A stretch of 64,000 nucleotides of DNA from Cyclobacteriaceae bacterium (GTDB lineage Bacteria; Bacteroidota; Bacteroidia; Cytophagales; Cyclobacteriaceae): the NCBI GenBank assembly GCA_019638285.1, contig JAHBUB010000016.1:1-64000 (forward strand), in the 5' to 3' direction. Of the stretch, positions 18,744 to 28,257 are shown piece after piece. How positions within the stretch are numbered: position 1 is the stretch's first letter; each line of letters starts with the position of its first letter. Below the pieces are notes generated by a model, which made no database searches, was not told where the DNA came from, and saw nothing but the letters and a program-made list of their open reading frames with translations. The translations under genes were made by a program, and so were the position numbers.

Positions 18744-18773
18744 ATCAGGAGTGCTGTAACTAGTGCTCCTGAT
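18744..18773. terminator. Weak stem-loop after M28 gene
   Basis: Arms ATCAGGAG (18744-18751) and CTCCTGAT (18766-18773) with a 14-base loop, 37 bases beyond the peptidase stop. No T-run follows directly, so termination is uncertain. Confidence 0.35.
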
Positions 18774-18934
18774 GCTGAATATTTTAAGAGATGTAGATAT
18801 AATTTACCCGCATGCAAAACTATTTTAAGGTTTTTGATCGTTCGGTATATAAGTCTACGTTAACCCATTTTTATATGAGGAGTTTTTTCTGTAAATTATA
18901 ATTCATGGATTATGCATAACTGTAAAAACTGCTT

Positions 18935-19132
18935 ATGAAAGATGGGCGAAATAAAATAAACATTGTGGCAGGCAATGAGGTAGAGGTGGTTAAAAAGGAA
19001 GATCAAGGGACTGGTAAGTTAACCTTGGGTGTAGTGAAGAAGATTCTTACCAAAGCCCCCACGCATCCTCATGGCATTAAGGTGCTCTTGGAGTCTGGTG
19101 AGGTGGGACGGGTGAAAGATGTGCTGGATTAA
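18935..19132 (+). CDS. ywbE: YwbE family protein (DUF2196)
   Basis: A 65-residue basic protein that matches the YwbE family over its whole length: GNEVEVVKKEDQGTGKLT, GVVKKILTK, HPHGIKVLLESGEVGRV. This is a small SH3-like or OB-like beta protein of unknown function, widespread in Bacillota and Bacteroidota. No signal peptide. It is encoded by itself with AT-rich leader and 74 bases to the next gene in the same direction. Confidence 0.85.
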   Translation: MKDGRNKINIVAGNEVEVVKKEDQGTGKLTLGVVKKILTKAPTHPHGIKVLLESGEVGRVKDVLD

Positions 19133-19206
19133 TAGGAATAGGTAAATTGTGCAAGCAGTCTGTTCAATAAACTGTGTTAAAATCGTAATCCATATTTTAA
19201 AAAATA

Positions 19207-19506
19207 ATGGCGAATAACACATCACAGCACATTCTTAGTACTTCTGCCAACCTTCTTGGGTTTTGCTTGTTTGTGATTACCTCACTGCACATTAGCAATC
19301 AGATAGAAACCCATCTGATTGATGAACTGACTTCTTTAGTTGCTATTATTCTAACCGCTTCTTGTATATTTTCATTTGTTTCTATAAGAACTTCCAACCC
19401 TCATAGGGAAAAGAGTAGTGAGGTGATCGCTGACTACTTGTTTTTTGTTGCTTTGATCGGAGTGGCAGTAATAATTTTATTGATTTCCTTCAATTTTATT
19501 GATTAA
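19207..19506 (+). CDS. Small membrane protein of unknown function
   Basis: A 99-residue protein with three predicted membrane helices at about 13-30, 41-60 and 76-97, the second followed by a short basic loop SIRTSNPHREK. I recognise no family. It lies 74 bases after ywbE in the same direction and converges on the next minus-strand gene, with only 18 bases between the stops. Confidence 0.5.
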   Translation: MANNTSQHILSTSANLLGFCLFVITSLHISNQIETHLIDELTSLVAIILTASCIFSFVSIRTSNPHREKSSEVIADYLFFVALIGVAVIILLISFNFID

Positions 19507-19524
19507 TAGGTTTTAGTAAAAAAT

Positions 19525-20007
19525 CTATCTCAAGTTTACAACCAACTTCTGTTGCGTATAATCAAGCGTCACCATTTTTATTACCACCCCTTTGGTTATT
19601 GTGATAATTATTTCTTTCTCAAAGCGTGAGTTATAATTGTAATGCTCGTATTGGGTCATCAGCCCTGCCGGAATGCGAAGCTTTCCTGAATACCAATTGG
19701 CAAGCACCCCCTTATTGTTACATCTGGGAAAGATATCTTTGATTGTAGTTTCTACCAATTTCTTACCCAAGAAGAAAGTGTTGACATTGCGACTTCCACG
19801 AATGTCATAAAGAATCAGTTGTTTGTTTTCGATTTTCCAGAAGGCAATGTACCCTCGCTTACAGTTTTCACTTAACTTGAAGTGAGGTTTTCTCTTTCCA
19901 GTTTTTTCCCAGAACGCTTCTAGTGGATTTGTATACAAATCCATTTCTTGAGATTCGAGTGTAATGATGTCGGGAAGTTGCGCTGCCATACCGTTTGCTT
20001 TTCCCAA
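19525..20007 (-). CDS. Conserved hypothetical protein
   Basis: A 160-residue soluble protein. It starts with a short LPDIITLESQEMDLYTNPLEAFW segment, in which the DLYTNPLE part is reminiscent of a scattered bacterial hypothetical family, followed by GYIAFWKIENKQLIL and LYDIRG-type beta strands. No signal peptide or catalytic motif is clear. A start at 19989 (second methionine) is also possible. Role unknown. The gene is transcribed leftwards and converges on the small membrane protein gene. Confidence 0.5.
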   Translation of the reverse strand: MGKANGMAAQLPDIITLESQEMDLYTNPLEAFWEKTGKRKPHFKLSENCKRGYIAFWKIENKQLILYDIRGSRNVNTFFLGKKLVETTIKDIFPRCNNKGVLANWYSGKLRIPAGLMTQYEHYNYNSRFEKEIIITITKGVVIKMVTLDYTQQKLVVNLR

Positions 20008-20176
20008 CTACAGACAACTTATTATGAAAGTAATGCTACAATTTCAAGAATAGAAATCATCGTCTGTTGATGACGCAGGGTGCGGTTGAGAGGCCGAAAA
20101 AGGCGATTGTTTTATTCAGCAAGGCCTTGGATAAGGCACTTCCATGGCGGATGTAGTAGTTTTTGAAGATGGGATA

Positions 20177-20209
20177 AGTCGATAGTTTATTGGAAATAAA
20201 CTATCGACT
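20177..20209 (-). terminator. Stem-loop downstream of DUF3078 gene
   Basis: A perfect 15-bp stem (20177-20191 with 20195-20209) with a GGA loop lies 7 bases after the end of the minus-strand DUF3078 gene. The T-rich tail is on the plus strand; on the minus strand the tail is weak, so it may act as a simple hairpin. Confidence 0.55.
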
Positions 20210-20215
20210 GAATAC

Positions 20216-21106
20216 TTATTTTTCCTTATAATTTCTAAAAGAGTACGCAAAGCCAATGGTTAGCGCCTGGCTTAACTGCACACTGGTATCCTGATCATAG
20301 TCGTAAAGCAGGATTCCTCCTACGCTCACGTTGATAAACTGATTTACCTTTGCCGTAATGTTGAGATCTAAACGATGGTCAATCTTCTTTCCTTCTAAAG
20401 TTTCATAGTTGGCAAACATTACATATCGCCACTTCAAATTTAGGTTTTCTGCAATGTCTTTATTGAATTCTGCCTGCATTTGAAATGCCAGCCACTCTAT
20501 CCGAGTTTCGTCAGGTGGTTCTACTCCGTAAGGTGCAGGCCCTACTACAGTAATAAATCTGGCAGGATCTTTTACTATGGTAAGTCTTGGCGCAAAGGGG
20601 GCAATGCGAAGTTTGAAATAATCTACAGGGTGATACTCCAATCCCCATGCAGAAGTAATGAATGCGGGTGCAAAAATATCAGAGATCATGTCCTTGGTAT
20701 CGTCATCGTTGTAATTATACCCCTTTGTAAACTGAGTGGTAAAAGTAAGAGAAGAGAATAATCCCCAATGGTCACTAAGATCCCGACCATATTTAGTATC
20801 AAGATAGATACGGTCTGAAGTTTTGCGGTATCCTTGCCCTTGGTTATTAACAAAACCGAACAGCATGTCAATTTCATTGTCCCATGAGTTCTTTCCGCTC
20901 TTGTAGTTGGCTTTATAATTGAATAGGGTGTTAAGCCCGATTGAGTTTACTCCACCTGCTTTCCAATTGGATGAAAATGAAGCCTGGTTTAAGTTAATCC
21001 CAAAATTGAGGCCTTTCTTCCAATGGGTGGTAGAGTCAACTTTTACTATTTGCGCCTGCGCGAAAATCGTTGAACAGATAATTATTGTTGTTAAAAATGA
21101 TTTCAT
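20216..21106 (-). CDS. DUF3078 outer-membrane protein
   Basis: A 296-residue beta-barrel-like protein of the Bacteroidota DUF3078 family. The signal peptide ends FAQAQ near residue 19. The family signature near the start of the mature part has TTHWKKGLNFGINLNQ, SNWKAGGVNSI and a WDNEIDM motif. The middle shows aromatic-ended strands, and the C-terminus is ALTIGFAYSFRNYK, as in barrels. Its role is unknown. It is transcribed leftwards, away from mscL in the same direction after 109 bases; a stem-loop follows. Confidence 0.82.
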   Translation of the reverse strand: MKSFLTTIIICSTIFAQAQIVKVDSTTHWKKGLNFGINLNQASFSSNWKAGGVNSIGLNTLFNYKANYKSGKNSWDNEIDMLFGFVNNQGQGYRKTSDRIYLDTKYGRDLSDHWGLFSSLTFTTQFTKGYNYNDDDTKDMISDIFAPAFITSAWGLEYHPVDYFKLRIAPFAPRLTIVKDPARFITVVGPAPYGVEPPDETRIEWLAFQMQAEFNKDIAENLNLKWRYVMFANYETLEGKKIDHRLDLNITAKVNQFINVSVGGILLYDYDQDTSVQLSQALTIGFAYSFRNYKEK

Positions 21107-21215
21107 GTGTGATGATTGATAGTGTTGATTTTACTTGATTTGGCTGGGTAAGGTAATAGCATACAGAGAACCATTGAAATGATCTGCTGCCAATTACCAT
21201 ACGGACACATATATC

Positions 21216-21587
21216 TTACTTTTTTAATAAATCTCTTATCTCTGTAAGAAGTTTAATATCAGCAGATGGCTCAGCCGGAGCAGCTGGGGCTTCCTCTTTC
21301 TTTTTCTTAACACTATTGATGCCTTTTATAAGGAGAAACAGTGCAAAGGCAGTAAGGGTAAAAATGAATATGGCTTGAATGAAATTACCATAGGATATGG
21401 AAGCTTCTCCTATTGAATAGGAAAGGCCTGTAAAATCAATACCGCCAGTAACTACGCCAATTATTGGCATAATGATATCTCCCACTAGAGACTTGACAAT
21501 GGCACCAAATGCGGTGCCAATAACAACACCTACTGCGAGGTCAATGACACTCCCACGCATGGCAAATTCCTTAAATTCCTTTAGCAT
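21216..21587 (-). CDS. mscL: Large-conductance mechanosensitive channel MscL
   Basis: A 123-residue osmotic safety valve that opens under membrane tension. It has the conserved N-terminal amphipathic helix FKEFAMRGSVIDLAVGVVIGTAFG, first pore helix 13-40 with the constriction AVGVVIGTAFGAIVKSL, periplasmic loop, second helix YGNFIQAIFIFTLTAFALFLLIK, and the basic C-terminal helix with a K-rich and E-rich stretch. Length is normal. The gene lies upstream of the DUF3078 gene on the same strand. The ATG follows a short AT-rich leader. Confidence 0.95.
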   Translation of the reverse strand: MLKEFKEFAMRGSVIDLAVGVVIGTAFGAIVKSLVGDIIMPIIGVVTGGIDFTGLSYSIGEASISYGNFIQAIFIFTLTAFALFLLIKGINSVKKKKEEAPAAPAEPSADIKLLTEIRDLLKK

Positions 21588-21796
21588 AGACTTATTTAGG
21601 TTTATTAAGGTGTAAATTTAAGCGAAAAATTATCATGATGATGTTTACTTAATCATAGATCGGTATTTGAGAGGGTAAATATCGAATTGAACAAGATCCG
21701 AGCAGATTGCAATCCATAATTTTTTACTAGTCAATTGGAATTGAAGTGTTTGATCTTATGGTATTAGATCGTTATCTGTTCTATATTGATCTCCTT

Positions 21797-22447
21797 ATGA
21801 CTATAAAATATCTATCGCTGATCTATTTATTGATATTGGGTGCATGTTCACCACAAACCGGGCGAGATGCATTATTTGACCCAGAAAATGAGGAATGGCA
21901 AAAAGAGGCACCTGACTTTTCAACGATTAGATTTGAGACGTCTAAAGGGAATTTTGTAATATCATTGCACAGAGAGTGGGCACCTATAGGAGTGGATCGA
22001 TTTTACAATTTGGTGCGACTCGGTTTTTATGATGACTCAAGGTTTTATCGGGTAAGGAAAGACTTCATTATGCAATTTGGGATTGCCGGGAAACCTGAAG
22101 TAGCGAAAATTTGGGAGAAAGTAGAAATAAATGATGACCCTGTGGTGGAGAGCAATAGGCGTGGATATATTTCTTTTGCCATGACGGGGCTGGATACCCG
22201 CACTACACAAGTGTATATTAATCTCTCTGACAATATTGAATTGGATGAACAAGGGTTTTCTCCGCTGGGGTATGTGGTGGAGGGAATGGATGTGATAGAT
22301 AGCATCTACAGTGGCTATGATGAAAATTCTGGTGGCGGAATGCGCAGGGGAGAACAACAAAAGCTTTTTGAATTAGGAAACGCATACTTAGACAAAGAAT
22401 TCCCGAAGCTGGATAAATTGATTGATGCAGAAATTATAAAAAAATGA
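21797..22447 (+). CDS. Lipoprotein cyclophilin-type peptidyl-prolyl isomerase
   Basis: A 216-residue lipoprotein with a signal peptide ending in the lipobox LGAC. The cyclophilin domain has the catalytic FYRVRKDFIMQFG (conserved Arg and the F-x-x-Q pair) and the hydrophobic core FAMTGLDTRTTQVYINL, so it should catalyse prolyl cis-trans isomerisation of periplasmic proteins. The frame is open further upstream to a GTG at 21746, but ATG 21797 alone gives a proper lipoprotein signal. The last four bases overlap the next gene (ATGA), showing translational coupling. Confidence 0.85.
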   Translation: MTIKYLSLIYLLILGACSPQTGRDALFDPENEEWQKEAPDFSTIRFETSKGNFVISLHREWAPIGVDRFYNLVRLGFYDDSRFYRVRKDFIMQFGIAGKPEVAKIWEKVEINDDPVVESNRRGYISFAMTGLDTRTTQVYINLSDNIELDEQGFSPLGYVVEGMDVIDSIYSGYDENSGGGMRRGEQQKLFELGNAYLDKEFPKLDKLIDAEIIKK

Positions 22448-23514
22448 GAACTCCAATTTTATTATTTTTATTAGCCATTGTATGTTTTATTGATACAGAG
22501 GCACAAAACCATCCAAAGCCAGTTGAGGGTGATTACGTGGTCAAAAACTTTAAGTTTTCGGAAGGAGAAACCTTACCCGAACTAAACCTGCATTACACTA
22601 CTATTGGAAAGCCAATTAAGGATGTATCCGGCCGAGTGGTAAATGCAGTATTGATAACACATGGAACCACAGGCAATGGAAAAGGATTTCTTAGTGAACG
22701 ATTTGCTGGTAATTTGTTTGGTCCTGGACAATTATTAGACGCTACAAAATATTATATAATTCTTCCTGATGGAATAGGGCATGGAAAATCCAGCAGGCCC
22801 AGTGATGGACTTCATATGAAGTTCCCTAAGTATACTTATGATGATATGGTGAGGGCGCAATACCTGCTATTGACTGAGCACTTAGGAGTTAATCATTTGC
22901 GATTGGCTATGGGTACTTCTATGGGGGGCATGCATACGTGGGTTTGGGGTTATATGTATCCCGATTTTATGGATGCATTAATGCCTCTGGCGAGTATGCC
23001 TATTGAGATAGCTGGGAGAAACAGGATGATAAGAAAGATGATCATTGATGCGATAGAGACAGATCCTGAGTGGAAAGGTGGTGAATATGCAAACCAGCCG
23101 CTTGGTTTGACCAATGCAGTGCATGCGTTGATTTTTATGGTGAGTAGTCCCCTTCAATGGCAAAAGGCGGCACCTACCCGCGAAGCGGCTGAATTGTTCC
23201 TTAAAGATAAAGTTGATAGTTACGTAGCTGGACTTGATGCAAACGATATGATCTATCAATTTGATGCGTCCAGATTTTACGACCCTTCGCCCTATTTAGC
23301 CAAGATCAAGGCTCCACTGTTTGCTATCAATTCAGCGGATGATCAGGTGAATCCTCCTGAATTGAGAATAATGGAAGAGGAAATTAAAAAGGTGAAAAAG
23401 GGAAGGTACATTCTTTTGCCAATCACTGACGAAACCAGTGGGCATGGGACACACTCTAATCCTAAAGTATGGGGAAAATACCTTGAGGAGCTGCTAAAAA
23501 TATCTGCTAAATGA
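22444..23514 (+). CDS. Secreted alpha/beta hydrolase, MetX-like
   Basis: A 356-residue alpha/beta-hydrolase of the homoserine O-acetyltransferase (MetX) superfamily, here with a signal peptide (LFLLAIVCFIDTEAQ). Conserved features are HGTTGNG (oxyanion), GTSMGGMHTW with the nucleophile serine, the DGIGHGKSS segment, Asp in SADDQVNPP and His in ETSGHGTH. The exported location makes a biosynthetic homoserine role unlikely; an esterase or lactonase role is possible. It overlaps the cyclophilin gene by four bases in one operon. Confidence 0.82.
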   Translation: MRTPILLFLLAIVCFIDTEAQNHPKPVEGDYVVKNFKFSEGETLPELNLHYTTIGKPIKDVSGRVVNAVLITHGTTGNGKGFLSERFAGNLFGPGQLLDATKYYIILPDGIGHGKSSRPSDGLHMKFPKYTYDDMVRAQYLLLTEHLGVNHLRLAMGTSMGGMHTWVWGYMYPDFMDALMPLASMPIEIAGRNRMIRKMIIDAIETDPEWKGGEYANQPLGLTNAVHALIFMVSSPLQWQKAAPTREAAELFLKDKVDSYVAGLDANDMIYQFDASRFYDPSPYLAKIKAPLFAINSADDQVNPPELRIMEEEIKKVKKGRYILLPITDETSGHGTHSNPKVWGKYLEELLKISAK

Positions 23515-23726
23515 AATTATTTGCACCTTTAAAACCTCCTCTAAAGTAATCTTTGCAATCCTGACCAAGGTAGTTGAAGCAACTTCAAAGCTGCGTCCAA
23601 CTTGGAGTATGATTGCTATTAGTTAATAAGCTAGGCCACACGAAGTATTTTGCGCAGTAAAGTTCTGGTATAGGTGAGTCTCACTTCCTTCACTTTACCA
23701 TGATTAGGTTTTATTGATACTCTTTC

Positions 23727-25002
23727 TTACTCGATTTTGTTTCCTCCAATCCATACTGATTCAATGGATCGGGTGTTTCTGATATCTGAGAGTGGATCTT
23801 TTGAAAGCACGATAAAATCCGCCTTTTTTCCTGATTCAAGGGTGCCCAGATTGTTCTTATTTTTAGGGTAAACAGCATTTCCAGTAGCAGCCACAATGAC
23901 TTGCATGGGCGTAAGGCCCGCATTTACCATTTGCTCAAGTTCCATGTGTTCAAAGTAGCCCTGGAAGCGAGTAGGTGGACCGGTGTCCGTGCCCATTGCT
24001 ATTTTTACACCCGCATCGGATAGTAGCTTTAGGTTTTTTTTCGCTATCACAAGTGCCTCCTTGTATTGCTGGGTACTTTTATTTTTCCTCACTTTTGTTT
24101 GCCAATCAGGGCTTTTAAGTTGATTGAGAATACTAGTATCTGCGTGTGCCAGAAAAAATGAATCCTGAAAGAAGAAAGGGGATTTCTGTAGACAAAGGTG
24201 ATATCTCCTTTGCATTGTGGGGCACAAGCTGCCTTGCTCTTCTTTCCTTATCATCGTAATGAGCTCATCTACTACCTGATCTCCTCAATGGTGTCCGATA
24301 AACTTGACCCCAGCCTAGCAGAGCTTTCATCCTTATGGGCAGGGAAAAGGTATGAACAACTACATCCAAATTATGTTTCCTAGCTTGATCGATGGCGGCT
24401 TCATAAATAAGTGGACTCATTTTTTCCGTTGTCCCAAGATTGTCGTCCACTTTTATTTTGATGAAATCAACACCCAATGCAGCATTTTTATCTACCTGGC
24501 TTCGGGCTGCTTCTGGTGTGTTGCCAGTGATCACTTCACCAGCAACGTAAAACCGGCTTCTATCTAAATTGATTGAATCTTGTTCATTTCGTATGGCTAC
24601 TGACGCTGGTTCGTCTCCACCCAAACTGTATACAGTTGTAATTCCGTACGCAGCATTGAGTTCTAAATCGCGAATTACATTTTGAGCGCTGTAAGAAGAA
24701 GTTAAACCTTTCGTTCCACCAATATGGCCATGCGCATTGATGATTCCCGGTATGATGGTTTTACCGGTGAGGTCAATGATTGATGCGTTTTTAGGGATGG
24801 CAATAGCGGTACGTGGGCCAGCAGCGATAATTGAACCATTTGAAATTAAGAGCGCAGCACCATCAATCGGGTTGTGGCCAGTGCCATCAATTAATCGCGC
24901 GCCAGTATAGGCAGTTACAAGTTCACCCTGTGAGTCTTTTTGATTGGTACAGGCTACTGTAAAACAGAAAATGGCGAGAGTAAAGAATATTCGAAAATCC
25001 AT
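23727..25002 (-). pseudogene. Exported amidohydrolase, frameshifted
   Basis: The gene is interrupted. The N-terminal half (24265-25002) has a lipoprotein-type signal (VACTNQ), the metal motif AHGHIGG, and a normal barrel start. Near 24310 the frame shifts: the native reading would continue GVKFIGHH and then DQVVDELI, in the frame that resumes at 24254 and runs to 23727. In that second frame there is a further TGA (24285-24287) where the family has a sense codon. So at least one indel and one stop lie within 30 bases. The C-terminal half keeps the GTDTG metal-aspartate motif and the ADFIVL end strands, showing the original was a typical 400-residue amidohydrolase. Both lesions may be assembly errors. 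Confidence 0.75.
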
Positions 25003-25143
25003 GACTTAATAATGTAGAGTTATACAATTTATAATTTATTTGTCAAACGGCCAGCCTGCCTTTAACCTATTGTGAGTTAGCGCTAAATACGCTATCTTTA
25101 GATAAGATCGTTTGGAACAATCATACCATAAAACTTCACTTAC

Positions 25144-25611
25144 ATGAATTTTAAGCCCAATTTCAAGACAAAGGAAGAATTAAGGGCCGATCAGCCCAAG
25201 TATGAGCCTGTAAGTAATTACATGGTAAACGTCAATGATTTGGTGACTTTCTCTCCAGATCAGACTATTAAAGAAGTTATAGATATTATAATAGACAAGA
25301 AAATTTCAGGCGCTCCCGTGCTTGACAACAGAGGAAAGCTCATAGGAATGTTGTCAGAGAAGGATTGTCTAAGAATTATTATTGATCAAGCCCCCCATAA
25401 ATTGCCTATTGCATCCAGAAAGGTGTCTGATTATATGACTGCAGATGTGAAGACTGTGCCCCCGGACAGTGACGTGGTATCTGCAGCCAATCAATTTTTA
25501 CATAGCCCAATGCGCAGGATGCCGGTGGTGGACAATGGGGTGTTGAAGGGACAAATCAGCAGACGAGATATCCTCAAGGCTGCAAAGAACTTCAAGGTTA
25601 CTACCTGGTAA
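25144..25611 (+). CDS. CBS-domain protein
   Basis: A 155-residue protein with two CBS domains (about 25-85 and 93-150), forming one Bateman module, the adenylate-sensing unit. The N-terminal 20 residues are charged. The motifs SGAPVLDNRGKLIGMLSEKDCL and RRMPVVDNGVLKGQISRRDIL are canonical. There is no effector domain, so it may regulate another protein in trans or sense energy charge. It is divergent from the amidohydrolase pseudogene and monocistronic. A near-consensus TATCTTTA lies about 50 bases before the start. Confidence 0.88.
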   Translation: MNFKPNFKTKEELRADQPKYEPVSNYMVNVNDLVTFSPDQTIKEVIDIIIDKKISGAPVLDNRGKLIGMLSEKDCLRIIIDQAPHKLPIASRKVSDYMTADVKTVPPDSDVVSAANQFLHSPMRRMPVVDNGVLKGQISRRDILKAAKNFKVTTW

Positions 25612-25749
25612 GCTTTTAGTCTCGTAATTGACATGTGCTTCCTTTATTAATTTGGTAGAGGCACATTCTATTTAAATTCAATTAAACATTAGTGTGCATA
25701 TATCCGTTATACTAATACTTAGTATGTCTATTTGAATAAACATTTTGCT

Positions 25750-26433
25750 ATGAAATTATTTCAATCGCCTGTCATATTTATCTCCATCCTTGGTTTGCTT
25801 ATTAGCTGTGGAGCAAAGCCTAAGAATGAAGGCAATGAGAACACTGAAATCTCAGCAGTACAAGATTCAGATGTGCGAAAGGTGGAATTAGTGGCTCCAA
25901 AAGACAGGGCCATTGCAGCTTTCGCAGAAGGTTGCTTTTGGTGTTCGGAGCATATTTTTGAAGCAGTCATTGGAGTTGACTCTGCGGTGTCGGGATATGC
26001 AGGGGGTAAAACAAATAATCCGACTTATGAAAGGGTTAATACAGAAACTACAGGTCATGCAGAAACAGTACTAGTTTATTATGATCCTTCCGTTGTTAGT
26101 TATGAGGAGCTCACTAAGGTGTTCTTCACATCACATGACCCAACTACTAAAAACAGGCAGGGGCCTGACGAAGGTTCGTCCTACCGATCCATTTTATTTT
26201 ATATGTCCCCGGCTGAATTGGAGATTGCCTCAAAGTCAATGAAGACTTTTGATGATTCTGGAATGTTCAAAAACAAGATTGTAAGTGAGATCATACCGCT
26301 CAAGGAATTTTACAGAGCAGAGGGATACCACCAGGATTATATTGAGCATAACCCCGGCAGCCCCTACGTGATCAATGTTTCTATTCCAAGGTACGAGTTG
26401 TTTAAGAAAATGTACAAAGGAAAACTAAAATAG
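25750..26433 (+). CDS. msrA: Lipoprotein peptide methionine sulfoxide reductase MsrA
   Basis: A 227-residue enzyme that reduces methionine-S-sulfoxide in oxidised proteins. The lipobox L17-I-S-C20 puts it in the periplasm or outer membrane, so it protects envelope proteins. The catalytic Cys62 is in GCFWC (61-65). SGYAGG, FFTSHDPTT with NRQGPDEG, and YHQDYIEHNPG complete the active site. The frame is open upstream to a TTG at 25732, but ATG 25750 gives the lipoprotein signal. It converges on the M20 gene, with eight bases between stop codons. Confidence 0.92.
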   Translation: MKLFQSPVIFISILGLLISCGAKPKNEGNENTEISAVQDSDVRKVELVAPKDRAIAAFAEGCFWCSEHIFEAVIGVDSAVSGYAGGKTNNPTYERVNTETTGHAETVLVYYDPSVVSYEELTKVFFTSHDPTTKNRQGPDEGSSYRSILFYMSPAELEIASKSMKTFDDSGMFKNKIVSEIIPLKEFYRAEGYHQDYIEHNPGSPYVINVSIPRYELFKKMYKGKLK

Positions 26434-26441
26434 CAAACACC

Positions 26442-27878
26442 TTATTTTGATTTTCTAATGTCCAATGGGGGAGGGATGTCTCCCACCAGCGATTCATATT
26501 TAAAGTTGGGTCCTCGTTTGTCGTTAAACTCCTTTTTGGCAGCCTCCAGTAGTTTGGCATCATTGAAAAGATCCATGATAGTCATGGTCATTGTCTTGGC
26601 GGCTACCATCATTCCCTTCATTCCAATGGTTGAGCCCGTACATGACACTGCTTGCCAGCTATGCCCAGGTGTGCCTGGCACGTAAGTAGCAGCTGTCATA
26701 GAAACGGTAGGCACCACCCAGCTTACATCACCCGTATCGGCAGATGCGTTGGTATGGCTGTAACCAAATGGCTCAATGCGTTCAGCGTTTTCTACGGGCA
26801 CTTTCTTATTGCCAAAGGTGAGGCTTAGTTTTTCTGCAAATGCTTTTTCTTCAGGCGTATATTTCACACCACCTACACTAAGGAGATTTTGGTGCATGAC
26901 CTTAGCAAGGGTTTCATTAGGAAGGCGATCAAATGTACCGCCCACTACATCAACCTCCACCTTTGTTTCTGTTCCGAGCGCGGCACCTTCAGCACACTTC
27001 ACAATGCGATCCCAAAGGCTGCGTACTTCTTCACGATCACGATGGCGCACGAGGTATTCTACCTCAGCATATGCCGGAACGACATTAGGAGCCTCACCAC
27101 CTTTCAAGATCACATAATGAATCCGAGTGGGTTCGGTTGTGTGCTCTCGCATCATGTTGACCATGATGTCCATTGCCTCTACGCCATCTAATGCGGAGCG
27201 ACCTCTTTCAGGAGCAGCTGCAGCGTGCGCTGCAACACCGTAAAACCGAAAGACCCCTGATTTTGTAGCCAGATTGGTGCTTGGTCCTGCATTGTTGCGG
27301 TCGGCAGCATGCCATGAAACAACAGCATCTGCATCATTAAATAGTCCTGCTCTCACCATAAATACTTTCGCATCTCCTGCCTCTTCAGCAGGCGTTCCAT
27401 AAAAGCGAATGGTTCCTGATTTCTTATTTTGTACCAACCATTCTTTTACTTCTATGGCTGCTGCTATGGAGCCTGTTCCAAACAGGTTATGTCCACAGCC
27501 ATGTCCTGGAGCGCCCTCGTTAATGATCTTTCGTTCAGGAGCGAATGCTTCCTGGGAAAGACCGGGCAAGGCATCGAATTCGCCAAGTATTCCTATAATA
27601 GGTTTCCCAGATCCATAGGTAGCTACAAATGCGGTGGGAATACCGGCTACCCCTTTTTCAATTTCAAAACCGGCTTTTGTCAATTCGCTTTGCAATAGGG
27701 CCGAGCTTTTTTCTTCGAGATATCCCATCTCTGCAAATTCCCATATCTGCATGGCAACTTCGGCATAATGGTCTTGCTTCGAATTTAAGGTTTGGATTAC
27801 TTTCTCTTTATCCTTGTTTTTTTGAGCAAATACAAGTGCGGGGAGTAGGAGAAGAAAGCAGAGTTGTTTCAATTTCAT
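26442..27878 (-). CDS. Exported M20D amidohydrolase, AbgB-like
   Basis: A 478-residue M20-family peptidase/amidohydrolase. A signal peptide ends VFAQ. The metal-binding motif GEFDALPGLSQ and catalytic HGCGHNLFGTG follow, with GTPAEEAGDAKV containing the general base glutamate, and the dimerisation domain with HAAAAPERGRSALDGVEAM (a known AbgB-like stretch). It would hydrolyse an amide such as p-aminobenzoyl-glutamate or a similar N-acyl amino acid. Length is normal. The intergenic space 27879-28257 upstream shows no gene and carries a perfect -7 element for the opposite gene. Confidence 0.88.
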   Translation of the reverse strand: MKLKQLCFLLLLPALVFAQKNKDKEKVIQTLNSKQDHYAEVAMQIWEFAEMGYLEEKSSALLQSELTKAGFEIEKGVAGIPTAFVATYGSGKPIIGILGEFDALPGLSQEAFAPERKIINEGAPGHGCGHNLFGTGSIAAAIEVKEWLVQNKKSGTIRFYGTPAEEAGDAKVFMVRAGLFNDADAVVSWHAADRNNAGPSTNLATKSGVFRFYGVAAHAAAAPERGRSALDGVEAMDIMVNMMREHTTEPTRIHYVILKGGEAPNVVPAYAEVEYLVRHRDREEVRSLWDRIVKCAEGAALGTETKVEVDVVGGTFDRLPNETLAKVMHQNLLSVGGVKYTPEEKAFAEKLSLTFGNKKVPVENAERIEPFGYSHTNASADTGDVSWVVPTVSMTAATYVPGTPGHSWQAVSCTGSTIGMKGMMVAAKTMTMTIMDLFNDAKLLEAAKKEFNDKRGPNFKYESLVGDIPPPLDIRKSK

Positions 27879-28116
27879 GGGCTTTAGGTTTGATGTGGAA
27901 TATATCCAAAAGAAGATGAGAATAAAAGTGAATTGTATAGAAGGTATTGTTTTCTTATTGGTAATGGTGAAAATGAGCTACTCAACTGGCCAATATAATT
28001 GCCATGGTGGTGGTCTACTACGACCTCTAATGGTTTAGCATGGAGGCGTGTACTGGAAAAGACACCTTTTCTACAATTAACTATCTTCCATTAACTGGGA
28101 TCATATAACAGTTGTA

Positions 28117-28124
28117 TATTTTTG
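28117..28124 (+). promoter_or_regulatory. -7 promoter element for M14 gene
   Basis: TATTTTTG fits TAnnTTTG, 133 bases upstream of the carboxypeptidase start, in the 379-base divergent spacer that otherwise has no gene. Confidence 0.4.
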
Positions 28125-28257
28125 TTTGTCAAGAAGTTCTATCAACGCAATGGTTTAATACCTTAGCGTCTTAGCAGGCTGGTGTCTATTATAGCTAGAT
28201 AAGAATTGCATTGCTAAAGGACACAAGGTTTTAATATGAACACAATTTATTGACATT

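Noticed and set aside
26776-27117. Plus-strand frames opposite the M20 gene
   Set aside because: Antisense shadows of a well-conserved coding sequence; arginine/serine-rich and motif-free.
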